DNA of 64,000 nt from Microplitis mediator. Its lineage: Eukaryota > Arthropoda > Insecta > Hymenoptera > Braconidae. The DNA is taken from assembly GCF_029852145.1 (NCBI RefSeq), contig NC_079974.1, positions 23,910,082 through 23,974,081 on the forward strand, read 5' to 3'. Under the pieces are notes generated by a model. The model had not been told where the DNA came from, searched no databases, and was given only the letters and a program-made list of their open reading frames with translations. This document shows positions 14,408 to 25,669 of this stretch, piece by piece. Made by a program: the position numbers and the translations under genes. Each line of letters opens with the position of its first letter. Position 1 is the first letter of the stretch.

Positions 14408-16341
14408 ATGACAATGAAGGTAAGCAAAAATTTTTATAATGCACACACGGAAAGAAAATTATGGCAGCGGTTCCCATAATTTTGTGAAATTTTTTCCTAT
14501 ACCATCATAGGAATTACGGCCATAAATTATGGGAGCGGTTCCTATAATTATAGGAATGATTCCCATAATTATAGGAATAATTCCTATAATTATGGGAATG
14601 ATACCCATAACACTATAGGAATGGTTCCTATAATTATAGGAATGGTTCCTATAATTTATAGGAATACTTTCTATAATATTATGGGAATCATTCCTATAAT
14701 TTATGGGAATGGTTCCTATAATTTATAGGAATACTTTCTATAATATTATAGGAACCATTCCCATAATATTATGGGAATGGTTCCTATAATAGTATGGGAA
14801 CTATTCCCATAATATTATGGGAATGGTTCCTATAATAGTATGGGAACTATTCCCATAATATTATGGGAATGATTCCCATAATGCAATTGGAATGGTTCCT
14901 ATACCATTATGGGAATCATTCCCATAATATTATGGGAATAGTTCCCATACTATTATAGGAACCATTCCTATAATATTATGGGAATGGTTCCCATATTATC
15001 ATGAAAAAATTAATTTAAAGAAGTGTGGTAATCACTTCCACAATACACAGAAATATTATTAAACATAAAAACAAAAATTCAAACATTGAAAAAAAAAATC
15101 GTATTTGGCAAAAAAACATTAAAATTTTTAATAAGAATTTTTTGTCAGCACAAAACATTCAAGAAAATTTAAATTTTGGGAAATTTCTACACTATTGTGC
15201 AAAAAAAAAAATTTATGATATTATAGGGATGGTTCCCATAACATTATGGGAATAGTTCCCATAATATTATAGGAATAGTTCCTATACCAATATGGGAACC
15301 ATTCCCATAATAGTATGGGAATGGTTCCCATAATGATATGGGAATGGTTCCTATAATATTATGGGAACCATTCCCATAATGGTATGGGAATGGTTCCTAT
15401 AATATTATGGGAACCATTCCCATAATGGTATGGGAATGGTTCCTATAATATTATGGGAACCATTCCCATAATGGTATGGGAACTATTCTCATACTATTAT
15501 GTGGATGGTTCCCATAATATATGGGAACCATTCCTATAGTAGTATAGGTACTATTCCCATACCATTATGGGAACCATTCCAATAATGCATAGGAAAACTT
15601 CCCATAATTTTCTTTCCGTGTATTTTGATCAATAACTAGAGTACGAAATCAAGATTTCTGATTGCTGATAACAAGTTTTGATCGGTGGTTGAATAAAATA
15701 TATTAATTAATGGACTTCCGCTTTCTGATGTTTGGCGAACCACTTCGGACGTCGACGACAGTTGGTATTACTTGTGGCAGTGACGGTTCTCGTGGGATTC
15801 CAAGAGGCGACGGCGGGTCACGCGCACAGTTTCGCCCACTTCCACGGGCCAGTAGAGGGACCAGGACACGAGGTTACAGTTCACGACAAACACGGCCACC
15901 ATCACGTTGACTATGTCGCGCATCCTAAGTACGAATTCGCCTACGGAGTCCAGGATCATCACACAGGCGATTATCACGGTCACAAAGAGCATCGTGATGG
16001 TAATATTCTCTTAATTAATTAACCGTTTCAAAGCCGCCAAGCTCTTGGTTTGCTTATTGCAGCTTTAACCATAATGATGATAGCAATAGTCACAATTCTA
16101 ATCATAATCATAATTATTGTAGGAGCGGTTAATTAGTGATATTGAATAATGGGCTGGTTATTTATCTCCAGGTAAACACATTGTCGGCGAGTACACAATA
16201 AAGGAGCCCGGTGGTAATGTCAGGACGGTTAAATACTACGCGGATCCACATGGCGGATTCTTCGCTGATGTACACAACTCTAATGGTAACGACCATTCTG
16301 GCGGAACTTATGGAGGATACCACGGTCATCATGACTATTGA
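14408..16341 (+). CDS. RR-2 cuticular protein (CPR), gene 1, three exons
   Basis: Predicted secreted chitin-binding structural protein of hard cuticle. Coding exons: 14408-14419, 15762-15999, 16172-16341, joined by GT-AG introns in phase 0 and phase 1; total 139 residues. Residues 1-22 form a signal peptide (MTMK from exon 1, then a Leu/Val-rich core), with likely cleavage before GHAHSF. The His-rich stretch GPVEGPGHEV (33-42) and HGHHHVDY (48-55) precedes the Rebers-Riddiford RR-2 domain (about 54-118), whose hallmarks are visible: AHPKYEFAYGVQD, KEHRDG, GEYTIKEPGG, RTVKYYADPHGGF. The tail is Gly/His-rich and ends HHDY. The intron 1 acceptor at 15760-15761 has a weak pyrimidine tract, but it is the only site that joins the signal peptide in frame. 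Intron 1 is 1342 bp, mostly a family B element. Same structure as the gene at 59242-59845, hence a paralog. Expression timing cannot be read. Confidence 0.93.
14446..15620 (+). mobile_element. Family B MITE, copy 2, inside cuticle gene intron 1
   Basis: 1175-bp copy beginning 26 bases after the intron donor. Right flank is TA (15621-15622), left flank is CA (14444-14445), so one copy of the target has probably mutated. An internal 46-bp tandem repeat (about three units, 15355-15470) expands the palindromic GGTTCCCATAAT/ATTATGGGAACC section. Removing the element leaves an intron of about 165 bp, close to the 115-bp intron 1 of the paralog. Confidence 0.94.
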
Positions 16342-16411
16342 TTGGTGGTTGTTGACATTTGATTAGATGGAATTATTACTTTGTGCTATTCGGCTATTGG
16401 CTACCTTTGTT

Positions 16412-16417
16412 AATAAA
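16412..16417 (+). terminator. Polyadenylation signal of cuticle gene 1
   Basis: AATAAA 71 bases after the stop codon, the first such hexamer downstream; the transcript probably ends within the following 30 bases. Confidence 0.7.
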
Positions 16418-16581
16418 TATTTAGTCATTAATTACTTGTTCCTCTAATTATTTATCCCAATTTAAATCGGCTATTGGTAATGAAAGCTCTGTTGCTTATC
16501 AATGAGCTCGGGTGGGAATTTCACTGATTTTTATTTCTAAGTATTCATAACTGAGTTCCTAGCAAATAAAACTGTGATATA

Positions 16582-17330
16582 GGGGAGGGTGGGGCAGAGC
16601 GGCCCCCCTAAGCCAATTATTATTTTTTGTGGCTTTCAACCATAAGATCACTTCGCTTTTGTCCTATTTCGAACAAATTTATGGACATTTTGCCAAAATT
16701 CGAAAAAAAAATTTTTTTTTTTGTGGGGCAGAGCGGCCCCCCTGCAAAAAGTAATAAAAAAATTTTTTTTTTCGTTTTTTTTTTTTTTTAAATTGTTTTC
16801 ATCATTAAGAATGTATTTCTTTCTCTTGACAACTATTTTTGGTTTTATATAACTCGAAAAAAATTTTTTAAAGTGTAATAAATCGTTCACTCTCGATTAC
16901 CTTAATTACTAATTGTTATTTAATAAAAAAAAAAAAACAATTCTATAGTTTTACTTTATTTCAAAAATTTATCAACTAAAAAAAAAATTTAATTTTTATA
17001 AATTTTTAGTGACCAAATTTGCCTCTTACATAGAGAAACGGCCGAAAAAAATGAAAAAATAATTTTTTCGGAAGTTTCGGCTGGTCCATTTTGCCCCAGG
17101 TGTTATGCGTAGGGCTAGAAATGTGGAATTATAATAATTTTTTTTTAATTTGACGATAAAAATATGAAGAAATCACTTTTTCAAAATTTTGGGCTTGTCC
17201 ATTTTGCCCCAAATGTCATGCGTAGGGGTAAAAATGCGCAAACATATCGGATTTATAGTAATTGGTCGAAAAAAAAAAATTTTTTTTTTTGATCAAAATT
17301 TCAGAGGGGCCGCTCTGCCCCACCCTCCCC
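16582..17330 (+). mobile_element. Family A MITE, copy 3
   Basis: 749-bp copy with TA flanks (16580-16581, 17331-17332), about 165 bp beyond the polyadenylation signal of cuticle gene 1. The right-hand TIR has an interrupted G run (AGAGGGGCCGC). Non-coding. Confidence 0.94.
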
Positions 17331-17571
17331 TATATTCTGCAGAAGGGTTTTTTACTGGAAATTCTAGGATGAGTTTGGCCGGACGACCTTAGAATTTTTA
17401 TCTCTGTTGAAAAGTAATAAATATTTTATGAACTGTAAAAGAAAGTTAAATACATAGGAAACAAAAGATAAAATCTGCCTGGAATATACATATATATATG
17501 TTGAAATGTAAGCATAAAATATAAATATGTATAAATAAAGTTGTGAATAATATGTAATCGGGCCACTGCGT

Positions 17572-17776
17572 TCAAGGAGCCCCAGTTCCTGGAGCAATAC
17601 GTTCCAGAGCCTTCCAATCAATGATGAGATGCATTTTAATGCCGGTCTGACATATCGAGTCCGGATAATCCTCCGATTTTTCTTGTGTATCACAAATATT
17701 GAACGAATGTAAAGATATGTTTGCCGTATCTGCCAGACATCGCAGTACATCTTTTCCTCCCACTCTTTCCCTCGAG
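17572..17776 (-). CDS. Possible terminal exon, unrecognised protein
   Basis: On the minus strand a pyrimidine-rich stretch ending in CAG (RC of 17777-17779) is followed by an open frame to TGA at 17572-17574. The frame encodes about 68 residues with mixed, non-low-complexity composition, including KDVLRCLADTAN, the Cys/His-containing HSFNICDTQE and a C-terminal WKALERIAPGTGAP. Codon third positions are less AT-rich than the surrounding spacer. I do not recognise the protein. No confident upstream exon was found and no AATAAA was seen just downstream. A second minus frame is also open across this interval, which weakens the case. It may be chance. Confidence 0.25.
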
Positions 17777-18600
17777 CTGGGAAAAAAGTATAAAGTAGTA
17801 GAAATAAATCAACAATTGTAGTTGCATTGTTGATAGCTTCCAGAATGAAAAAACCTATTAAGAGGTTTCTTTTGCAGCTTACGGTAGATTGGATTGAAAT
17901 ATTGATATCTAACCACTTAATTGAGTTGAAGAATTCCCCTGAGAGGACAATGAATTTGCTAAAGTACCTCTTGAGGATAAACTCAATCAGAGCTCGGTAA
18001 ATGGAATGAAATTATTTGAAAAAACCACTTTGTAATCTTTTAAAATAATTCCTGTTCCACTTGAGTATACTTTTAACTCCCGACCACGGGGATGTTTATT
18101 TTCCCAGGGATTCCATTTATCGTAAGAATGTTTTCAGATTTATTACACTAAATTATTTATCACCGTGATAAAAACAATGGGGGTAAGGAGAAGGGGGGGG
18201 GGGGCTAAAGAAACCAACCGAGTTGGCACAATAAGAGGTAAAAAGAGCTTATAATACAAAAGTTTATACGCGGTAACAAAAGCAAAACATAAAAGTATCA
18301 GAAATAAGAGAGCTGAGTTTAGCTTATGGAAAAGTTTCCTACACTTATTCGCGTATTAACTTTTGGTATGTCGTGCAAAGATTCGTTAGCCTACACTAGC
18401 ATATCCCGCGCCCTCTAGTTCTCTATATCCTCGGCGTTTTGCACATAAGATTTTAGCAAAAACTCAAAAGTTTCCTTTGCAAACTTTTTGTGACTCGAAT
18501 AAAAAATGATACGCTATTATATCAAATAAAAAAGTGTTTTGTAACTTCTCGAAAACATTTTCAGAAAAAAAAATATTTTAGACGTTAATTTATAATAAAA
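17777..18600. other. Spacer with a short open frame at 17845-18000
   Basis: AT-rich. A 51-codon frame starting at ATG 17845 (MKKPIKRFLLQLTVDW... to TAA 17998-18000) is open and not low-complexity, but it is within chance length and I see no homology. A 12-base G run lies at 18193-18204. No RNA gene seen. Confidence 0.35.
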
Positions 18601-18605
18601 AAAAA

Positions 18606-19973
18606 AAATTTGGAAAATCCAAAAGTGCACGCCTCGAACGCTCATGTTATGTTTTTTTTTAAAAGTTAAATTTCGAATAAAATTGAATATCCCGCTCTTT
18701 TCCCATAGAAATTTCCATGGTAAATTTACGGTAATAAAAGTAAAAAAAAAAATAAATAAGGAGAACATTCCTAATGAAAAATGGCGGCAGTGTGTGTTTG
18801 TTTACATGTAAGATTGCCGGTTTTAACCGTAATGATTTATTTTTAAAAAAACGAGAAGGCCTACAGTAGTGATTTTCGAAAGGAACCTTCTTTGCTTATT
18901 TCTGAAAATTTTGAAAAAAAAATTAAGTAGTTTCGTCAAGTCGTTCTCGAGATATCCGTACCACGCCGTTTTTTTTGAACCACAGACTAATGGACGTCCA
19001 CGATAAATTTTTTTTAATGAACTTTTTTTTATATTAATACATATTAGACAAATTAAAAAAAGTATCAGGATTATTTATTAGTGTTTCAGCTTTATATTGA
19101 TGTGCTTTTCATAATGTGTAAGAGTAATAGAAAAAAAATATAGGGGAGGGTGGGGCAGAGCGGCCCCCCTAAGCCAATTATTATTTTTTGTGGCTTTCAA
19201 CCATAAGATCACTTTACTTTTGTCCTATTTCGAAGAAATTTATGGACATTTTGCCAAAATTCTGAAAATTTTTTTTTTTTGTTGGGCAGAGCGGCCCCCC
19301 TTCAAAAAGTGATAAAAAAAATTTTTTTTTCGTTTTTTTTTTTTTTTAAATTGTTTTCATCATTAAGAATGTATTTCTTTCTCTTGACAACTATTTTTGG
19401 TTTTATATTACTCAAAAAAAATTTTTTAAAGCGTAAAAAATCGTTCACTCTTGATTACCTTAATTACTAATTGTTATTTAATAAAAAAAAAAGTAAATTC
19501 TATAATTTTACTTTATTTCAAAAATTTATCAACTAAAAAAAAAAATTTAATTTTTATATATTTTTAGTGACCAAATTTGCCTCTTACATAAAGAAACGGC
19601 CGAAAAATATGAAAAAATAATTTTTTCGGAAGTTTCGGCTGGTCCATTTTGCCCCAGGTGTTATGCGTAGGGCTAGAAATGTGGAATTATAATAATTTTT
19701 TTTTAATTTGACGATAAAAATACGAAAAAATCACTTTTTCAAAATTTTGGGCTTGTCCATTTTGCCCCAAATGTCATGCGTAGGGGTAAAAATGCGCAAA
19801 CATATCGGATTTATAGTAATTAGTCGAAAAACAAAAAATTTTTTTTTTGGTCAAAATTTCAGGGGGGCCGCTCTGCCCCACCCTCCCCTATGCACTTTAA
19901 TGAGTGGAAATCGTGTGACCTTGACAGGTTGGTTATAAAGCACAACCTCTCCGCTTCGCTTCCGAGGCGTGCA
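18606..19973 (+). mobile_element. Family D repeat, copy 1, interrupted by a family A MITE
   Basis: Repeat with terminal motifs TGCACGCCTCG (18626) and CGAGGCGTGCA (ending 19973) plus a small GGAAAATCC hairpin outside the left motif. Its body, minus the nested family A element at 19143-19888, is about 620 bp and is nearly identical to the reverse complement of 47396-48006. Nested open frames are not conserved as protein. Superfamily unassigned. Confidence 0.88.
19143..19888 (+). mobile_element. Family A MITE, copy 4, nested in family D
   Basis: 746-bp copy with TA flanks (19141-19142, 19889-19890). The uninterrupted family D copy at 47.4-48.0 kb has a single TA at the matching position (near 47470), giving direct proof of insertion with TA duplication. 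Confidence 0.96.
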
Positions 19974-20560
19974 AAAAAAAATTTCCAAAGCCATTAAAGT
20001 AATGTAAACTTAAACAGTTATACACAGAGCGAAAGATGCTAAGTTTAGTGTTTTTGTCGATGAAAAGAAGGAGATAAGATATATAAGACGGAGCAAAGTT
20101 GAAAGAGCGTAAAAGAAAAGTTACAAGTAGCGTTTACCGAGCGTAAACTTGGCTTGGCCCGCGTGCGAAGATTCATTAGACATTGCTTGTTTTACGCCGC
20201 TGTGTACTGCAGTTTCTCTTTGTGTGTGTTTATGTGTGTCTATGTGGACGGATGTATATTTACGGGGGCTTGATAACTTTGGGTTCTCAAGAGTTAACGG
20301 ATAAAAGCTGCCGCGGTGACTGACGGACAGAGCTTTGAAGCGCCTTTTGGCGATGCCAGACAAAACTCACCAGATACCTGCTGAAAATGCTCTACATGCA
20401 TTCGCCAACAGTTAAAACGTAAAGTTTTGGTTATTGTTTGGTTAGATTTTTCCATAAACTTTGGCTGTGCAACTGTTTGCGGTAGACGCTTTCTGCAAAC
20501 AAGCTTTATAACTTTGTGATGAGATTATTTAAATAAGGGCTGCTGGTAATTTTAAATCAG
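19974..20560. other. Spacer, no gene seen
   Basis: Mixed composition (20100-20420 is relatively GC-balanced), including a TGTGTGTTTATGTGTGTCTATGTG run near 20220. A minus-strand frame at 20121-20363 has no recognisable features. Confidence 0.4.
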
Positions 20561-20737
20561 GGCTTGATAATTTATCTGGTTTACGTAATTTCCAATCAAC
20601 TTGAATGGGCACTCGACGACTCCGAGTTAAGTACCGAGGAAATAAGGGAAAAAATAAAGCAAATCCACTTGACTTCTGGCGACTCTGACCTAGATGTCGA
20701 TATGTACGGCAGTTTTGCTGCAAGCAAGTTTAACTAA
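20561..20737 (+). CDS. Possible terminal exon, unrecognised acidic protein tail
   Basis: After an acceptor-like AAATCAG (20554-20560) the plus strand is open for 58 codons to TAA at 20735-20737. The reading contains LEWALDDSELSTEEIREKIK and SGDSDLDVDMYGSF, an acidic, helix-prone composition with balanced codon third positions, unlike the AT-rich noise around it. I cannot name the family. It lies tail to tail, 33 bases apart, with the minus-strand frame at 20771-21308. It could be a host exon or the end of a degraded element ORF. Confidence 0.35.
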   Translation, partial: GLIIYLVYVISNQLEWALDDSELSTEEIREKIKQIHLTSGDSDLDVDMYGSFAASKFN

Positions 20738-20770
20738 CGATCAGACTTTTGGGCGATGGGACACTAAATT

Positions 20771-21308
20771 TTAAAATAAACGATAATTTACCGATATATC
20801 TAGAGTCGGCAGTGCTACTAGTTCCCCTTCTTTCGCAAACAACTGACACAGTATCATTCGCAAACGGCTTTCGTTTTGCCGGATAGCATTAGAGTTTTGG
20901 AGCAGATCCAACGCGCATCTGCCAGCACTCGAAAACGCAAGATGCATTGCATGATACGACTTTTTACTACCGAGAAGTAGAGAGATCTGCCGATTGTCAA
21001 GTAGGAGGAAGTCGGGCTCGGTGATAACTAGAACTGGAACTTGAACTGGGGCTTCGTCTAACCCCGCCGCCAATGACGACTCATCATTCTCAATGAAATT
21101 TCTAGAGCTATCGTAATCGTGTGTTATTCGAATATCAGGATGTGTTCTATTGAGCCGAGGAGTTCTACTGATGTTCTATAGTCTTCCTGCCAGCAACCAA
21201 TAAACTCTCAATTGCGTCGTTGTTTGGAATCTCTCTGGCTCTTCTCTTTGCTGGAAACAATATGAACCTCTGATCACGTAAGAGAATTCTGCTTCTCAGG
21301 TCACGCAT
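20771..21308 (-). pseudogene. Coding remnant or two-exon piece with a frame break, unrecognised
   Basis: Minus strand. Frame 1 runs from ATG 21306-21308 to TAG 21165-21167 (47 codons, MRDLRSRILLRDQRFILFP...). Frame 2 is open from 21175 to TAA 20771-20773 (134 codons) and includes PVLVITEPDFLLLDNRQISL, KKSYHAMHLAFSSAGRCALD and RLRMILCQLFAKEGELVALP. The two overlap by 11 bases, so a one-base shift between 21165 and 21175 would connect them. Both have protein-like, codon-balanced composition in an AT-rich setting. No domain is recognised. The simplest reading is a decayed gene with one frameshift; two exons or a sequencing indel are alternatives. Confidence 0.4.
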
Positions 21309-21428
21309 TCCGAATGCACAAGTAGAAGAAAAAAAGCTGATGAGTTATTGTTTCTTACACAAATTAATCCATAAAATATTCAAAAGCGACTTTTATTTTC
21401 AACTCTTTCACTTTTTTGGTGAATCATA

Positions 21429-22380
21429 ACACCGGCACACAAAAAAAAATAAGTTCTCTGTACTTTTGACGGGACCGATTTATTCCCATGTATTTTGATC
21501 CGCTGAATCCGAATCCGAGGTCCGTTTAACCCGTACACCCTCAGATTTTTAGAAAACTTTAAAAAACCTCAAAAATACACAAAAATCGACCGTTTTTTAA
21601 ATTTATAAATTTTTTTAACCCTAACTAAGCATGATTTTTATGTATTTTGGTCCTCCACATACTAACCTGAAGTTTATTTGAAACATTAGCCATTTAAAGT
21701 CTGAGTAAATTCCAAAAAACCCCAAAAAATTGCAAAAAAGCAAAAAAATTCTTAGTATTGTGATGAAAAAAATTTTATAGGGCTAAATAAATAATTATTT
21801 TCATGTATGTTTATCTGTGACATATAATTCTCGAACATCCATGGCTCAGACATCTCTAAAATTTTAAATAAATGGCAAAAATTCCGAAAAAATCGAAAAA
21901 AAAAAAATTTGGTATAACAAAAATCATTTTTTAAATCGAAATAAATAAAAGAAATCATATTGTTCGATCTGTGATATATATATAAAAAATATTTTGGCCT
22001 AAAACATAAAAAAATTTTAATATGCTTCAAAAAATTTTTTTCATCACAACACTAAGAATTTTTTTGCTTTTTTGCAATATTTTGGGGTTTTTTGGAATTT
22101 ACTCAGACTTTAAATGGCTAATGTTTTAAATAAACTTCAGGTTAGTATGTGGAGGACCGAAGTACATAAAAATCATGCTTAGTTAGGGTTAAAAAAATTT
22201 ATAAATTTAAAAAACGGTCGTTTTTTGTGTATTTTTGAGGTTTTTTAAAGTTTTCTAAAAATCTGAGGGTGTACGGGTTAAACGGACCTCGGATTCGGAT
22301 TCAGCGGGTCAAAATACATGGGAATAAATCGGTTCCGTCAAAAGTACAGAGAACTTATTTTTTTTTTTGTGTGCCGGTGT
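21429..22380. mobile_element. Foldback element with about 345-bp inverted arms
   Basis: Left arm 21430-21777 and right arm 22031-22379 are near-complementary, separated by about 250 bp of AT-rich DNA. Ends are CACCGGCACAC and GTGTGCCGGTG, flanked by TAA on both sides (21427-21429, 22380-22382), a 3-bp duplication compatible with PIF/Harbinger or CMC-type insertion. Arms differ at only scattered bases. A transcript through it would form a very long hairpin. No transposase. Confidence 0.9.
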
Positions 22381-22382
22381 AA

Positions 22383-24032
22383 TTGTTGCGGCAAAAATAA
22401 AAATGAAAGTGAAGAAGAGGCGTCATACCATCAATTCCATCAAACTAATAAATGGCACTAAGTAATTTAAATGCACTCGGAACGAGGGAAAAAAAAATTA
22501 TTTCTATCATCACTTATAGTAGATTTGGATCCATCTACCAAATAGTAAATTTTTATTTCCATGTAAATAATTCACTGATGACCAGCATTCTTTGCCGACT
22601 TTTATTTCACACCAAATACATTACTCTCTCTTTCTCTCTATATAGATATATATACAGCGATGCATAATGGAACGGATGATAATTTCTCGCACATCCGTCT
22701 GATCCGCGCCCTCGTCGATTAACAGCAGTGCGAAGCGATGCTTTTTACACCACCGGCGGCACCGTAGACCAGATTAATGGAGTTCGCGAGGTGTTTTTGC
22801 AGCGAGCCGTGCGCCAGAGTACCCGTGTTGAATATCTTTTTCTCGTCCTCTTTTCCCGCGGCAACATCCACCTGTCCTGCTTCAACTTCTGCAGCGGCGC
22901 ACTGTTAAACTTTGTTTCACTCTGTAACGGGCTCCTCGCCGCCCACCTACGGTAGCTTTGCTCTGCTCTATAACTCCCAGATGCCAACAACGCAAAACGA
23001 GTAAGAGCGATAGCTAGCCGTTATATTGGAGAGCGGGGGTCGGAAAGCGAAAAGTGAATACGGGTAAATGTGATTCGGTTGCCCGTCTGGCTTACACTGT
23101 GGAGATGGTAGCTCGCATTACCATTTTGGCCATTCGCCAACTTCCCAGCAGTCCCTACTAGCTAGTCCGAATTCCGATTTCCCGATCTCACAGATAAGGC
23201 TGCTTCTGCTTCCTTATTCACTTGCACACTTTACAAACCCATACTTTATAAACAGTATATACTTTTTCACTTCTTTACTTTAAAACTTACTTTCGTGAAA
23301 TCTTTGAAGCTGAAAAATTCACCAAAACTTGTGCTGACATTCGTTTACATAAATATTTACATCGGCTTGTTAAAACTTAGATTAATTATTTGTCGGATAT
23401 CGCAAGCGAAAATTACGCAATTTCCTATTCAAACTTTCCCTTTAAATTTTCATCCTTGTTTATTGATAATAAATAATAAATAAATTTAATAATGGAATTG
23501 TACATCCCGGGAACGAGGACTGTAAATCACAAAGATTTTATAAATATTGTTGTAAATAATGCCAGTCATGTATTTATGTGTAACCAGTTGGTAGATGGTG
23601 TGTATTGTAATAACGCAGAATCATCTTCTTCGAATATAATATAATATGTACTATTATATACAGGTATATACATTGTAGTTGGTTAGGTTGTTGATGCGCA
23701 AACGTGCAAACAGCGCACATTTGTGGTGTTGACACTATCTAGTCGTGCAGCAACTCGCATGCATGGCACTTTGCGCCACTTGCAATCCCCCCAGGGGCAC
23801 GATGATTAACGATCCAGTAAAGAGACCAACAAGAGTAATATATAATGTTCTGTACGTTATTGTTGTTTATATAAATTCAAGATTAAATAGAATTTTTCAC
23901 AAACTTACACCAGCCTATTGTCATATTATCATAAAAAAAATAACTCATCAGACCCAATCTTAATTTGCGGTTATTAATATACCGAAAAAGTTCATTATCA
24001 GCGATTCTATCGATTGGTTTTCAACAAGACTT
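22383..24032. other. Spacer with a GC-rich island at 22680-23060
   Basis: Mostly AT-rich, but 22680-23060 is markedly GC-rich. Both strands are open there (22728-22955 +, 22745-22990 -), neither recognisable. It could be a non-coding first exon, a promoter island or an unrecognised exon. The flanks hold no defensible gene. Confidence 0.4.
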
Positions 24033-25669
24033 CCCGGGTCGAAAAATTTGATCTGATTTTAGTCTAACTGGACTGTATTTGGACTACTTGGTCTGTTATT
24101 GAACTTCGATAAAAATTTTAATCTGTTTTTGATCTACCCGGACTGAAAAATTTGACCTGATTTTAGTCTGATTGGACTATTTGATCTGATTTTGATCTTT
24201 TATGAAAATTTTAAGCTGTTTTCGACCTGCTACTTTAAAAAACAAACGCGTTACAAGCAGACTAAATTAGATTAATTCGTGAACTTTAAAAAACTTTAGT
24301 TCTGAAAATTTACAAGGACAAAACTAGATTAAATCATGGACTTATAAAATTTTTATTTATGGGCAATATTTATGAAAAAATATTAAGTTGCAGAATTGAT
24401 TATGTTTTATTTACTATTTATTTACTATCTTTTGTTTAAAAATGTCGGCAGTTAATGAAAATTTGACAGCTTAATTTTTTAGTTGTCTTCATTGAATATT
24501 TATATCATTGAATAAAAGTGATAAAACAACTCTTAAAATGTCAAGAATTTTCTCTTATTTACTGGATAAAATTGAAAATATTTTGGCATAAGAAAACATC
24601 AAAATTCTTGTGCTACGGAGAAAAATGTTGGCTCGAAATCTACCAATTTTTATTATGCTGTCGACCAAACTTGAAACAGAAAGTAAAGTATCCAAAAAAA
24701 TTACTATGCTCTTATAAAAAATTATTATGCTGCATCAAAATTATTATAATGTATGGAAGTAATTGATATTGAAGCTCATCGATAAGTTTCTCGCGCGTAA
24801 TAAGTAATGTGATACAGTATAATCATTTTTTGTAAAAATTGGTAGGTTTCGAGCCAACATTTTCTTTCTGTGACATCTTATTATGGAAGCGCATTAGCAT
24901 GTTTTAAATACCAAGAAAATTAAAATAAATTAATAAATCTAGATTATTATTATTATTATTATTATTTATATTTATAAAAAGTCCTGTATTTGTCCTTAAA
25001 AACAATTGAACACAGACTAAATATTATAGAAAATAACGTCTGTTTTTAGTCTAAACGTGATTTAAAACAGACTAAATATCATACGAAAATAAGTCTGATA
25101 TTAGCCTGGATAAGGAATTGTACGGGCAAAAACAGATTAAATTCTTATATAAAATAAATACGATTTATAAACTTGAATTAAAGGAAAAATATTTGAATTT
25201 ATCATTTATTTTAAAACAGATCTAATTTTTTGACCCGGGATAAATACGATTTATAAACTTGAATTAAAGAAAAAATATTTGAATTTATCATTTATTTTAA
25301 AACAGATCTAATTTTTTGACCCGGGATAAATACGATTTATAAACTTGAATTAAAGAAAAAATATTTGAATTTATCATTTATTTTAAAACAGATCTAATTT
25401 TTTGACCCGGGATAAATACGATTTATAAACTTGAATTAAAGAAAAAATATTTGAATTTATCATTTATTTTAAAACAGATCTAATTTTTTGACCCGGGATA
25501 AATACGATTTATAAACTTGAATTAAAGAAAAAATATTTGAATTTATCATTTATTTTAAAACAGATCTAATTTTTTGACCCGGGATAAATACGATTTATAA
25601 ACTTGAATTAAAGAAAAAATATTTGAATTTATCATTTATTTTAAAACAGATCTAATTTTTTGACCCGGG
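24033..25669. mobile_element. TIR element CCCGGGTC with amplified right end
   Basis: Left end CCCGGGTCGAAAAATTTGAT (24033) is mirrored at the right by AGATCTAATTTTTTGACCC followed by GGG (ending 25669). The motif CTGATTTTAGTCT and relatives recur through 24050-24240 and 25030-25110. An internal inverted repeat pairs 24621-24650 with 24834-24863. The right end is tandemly repeated (next entry). A frame at 24518-24766 (+) is AT-rich and probably spurious. Superfamily unknown. Confidence 0.7.
25150..25669. repeat. 86-bp tandem repeat, about six units
   Basis: Exact 86-bp spacing of the GACCCGGG box at 25232, 25318, 25404, 25490, 25576 and 25662. Each unit contains the right-terminal motif of the surrounding TIR element, so the element end itself has been amplified. 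Units after the first are essentially identical. Confidence 0.95.

Noticed and set aside
15710..15992. Alternative frames over cuticle exon 2 (15710-15910 + and 15768-15992 -)
   Set aside because: Shadows of the conserved RR-2 exon.
17364..17750. 128-codon minus-strand frame
   Set aside because: Tyr/Phe/Leu-rich translation of AT-rich DNA overlapping a better frame; no domain.
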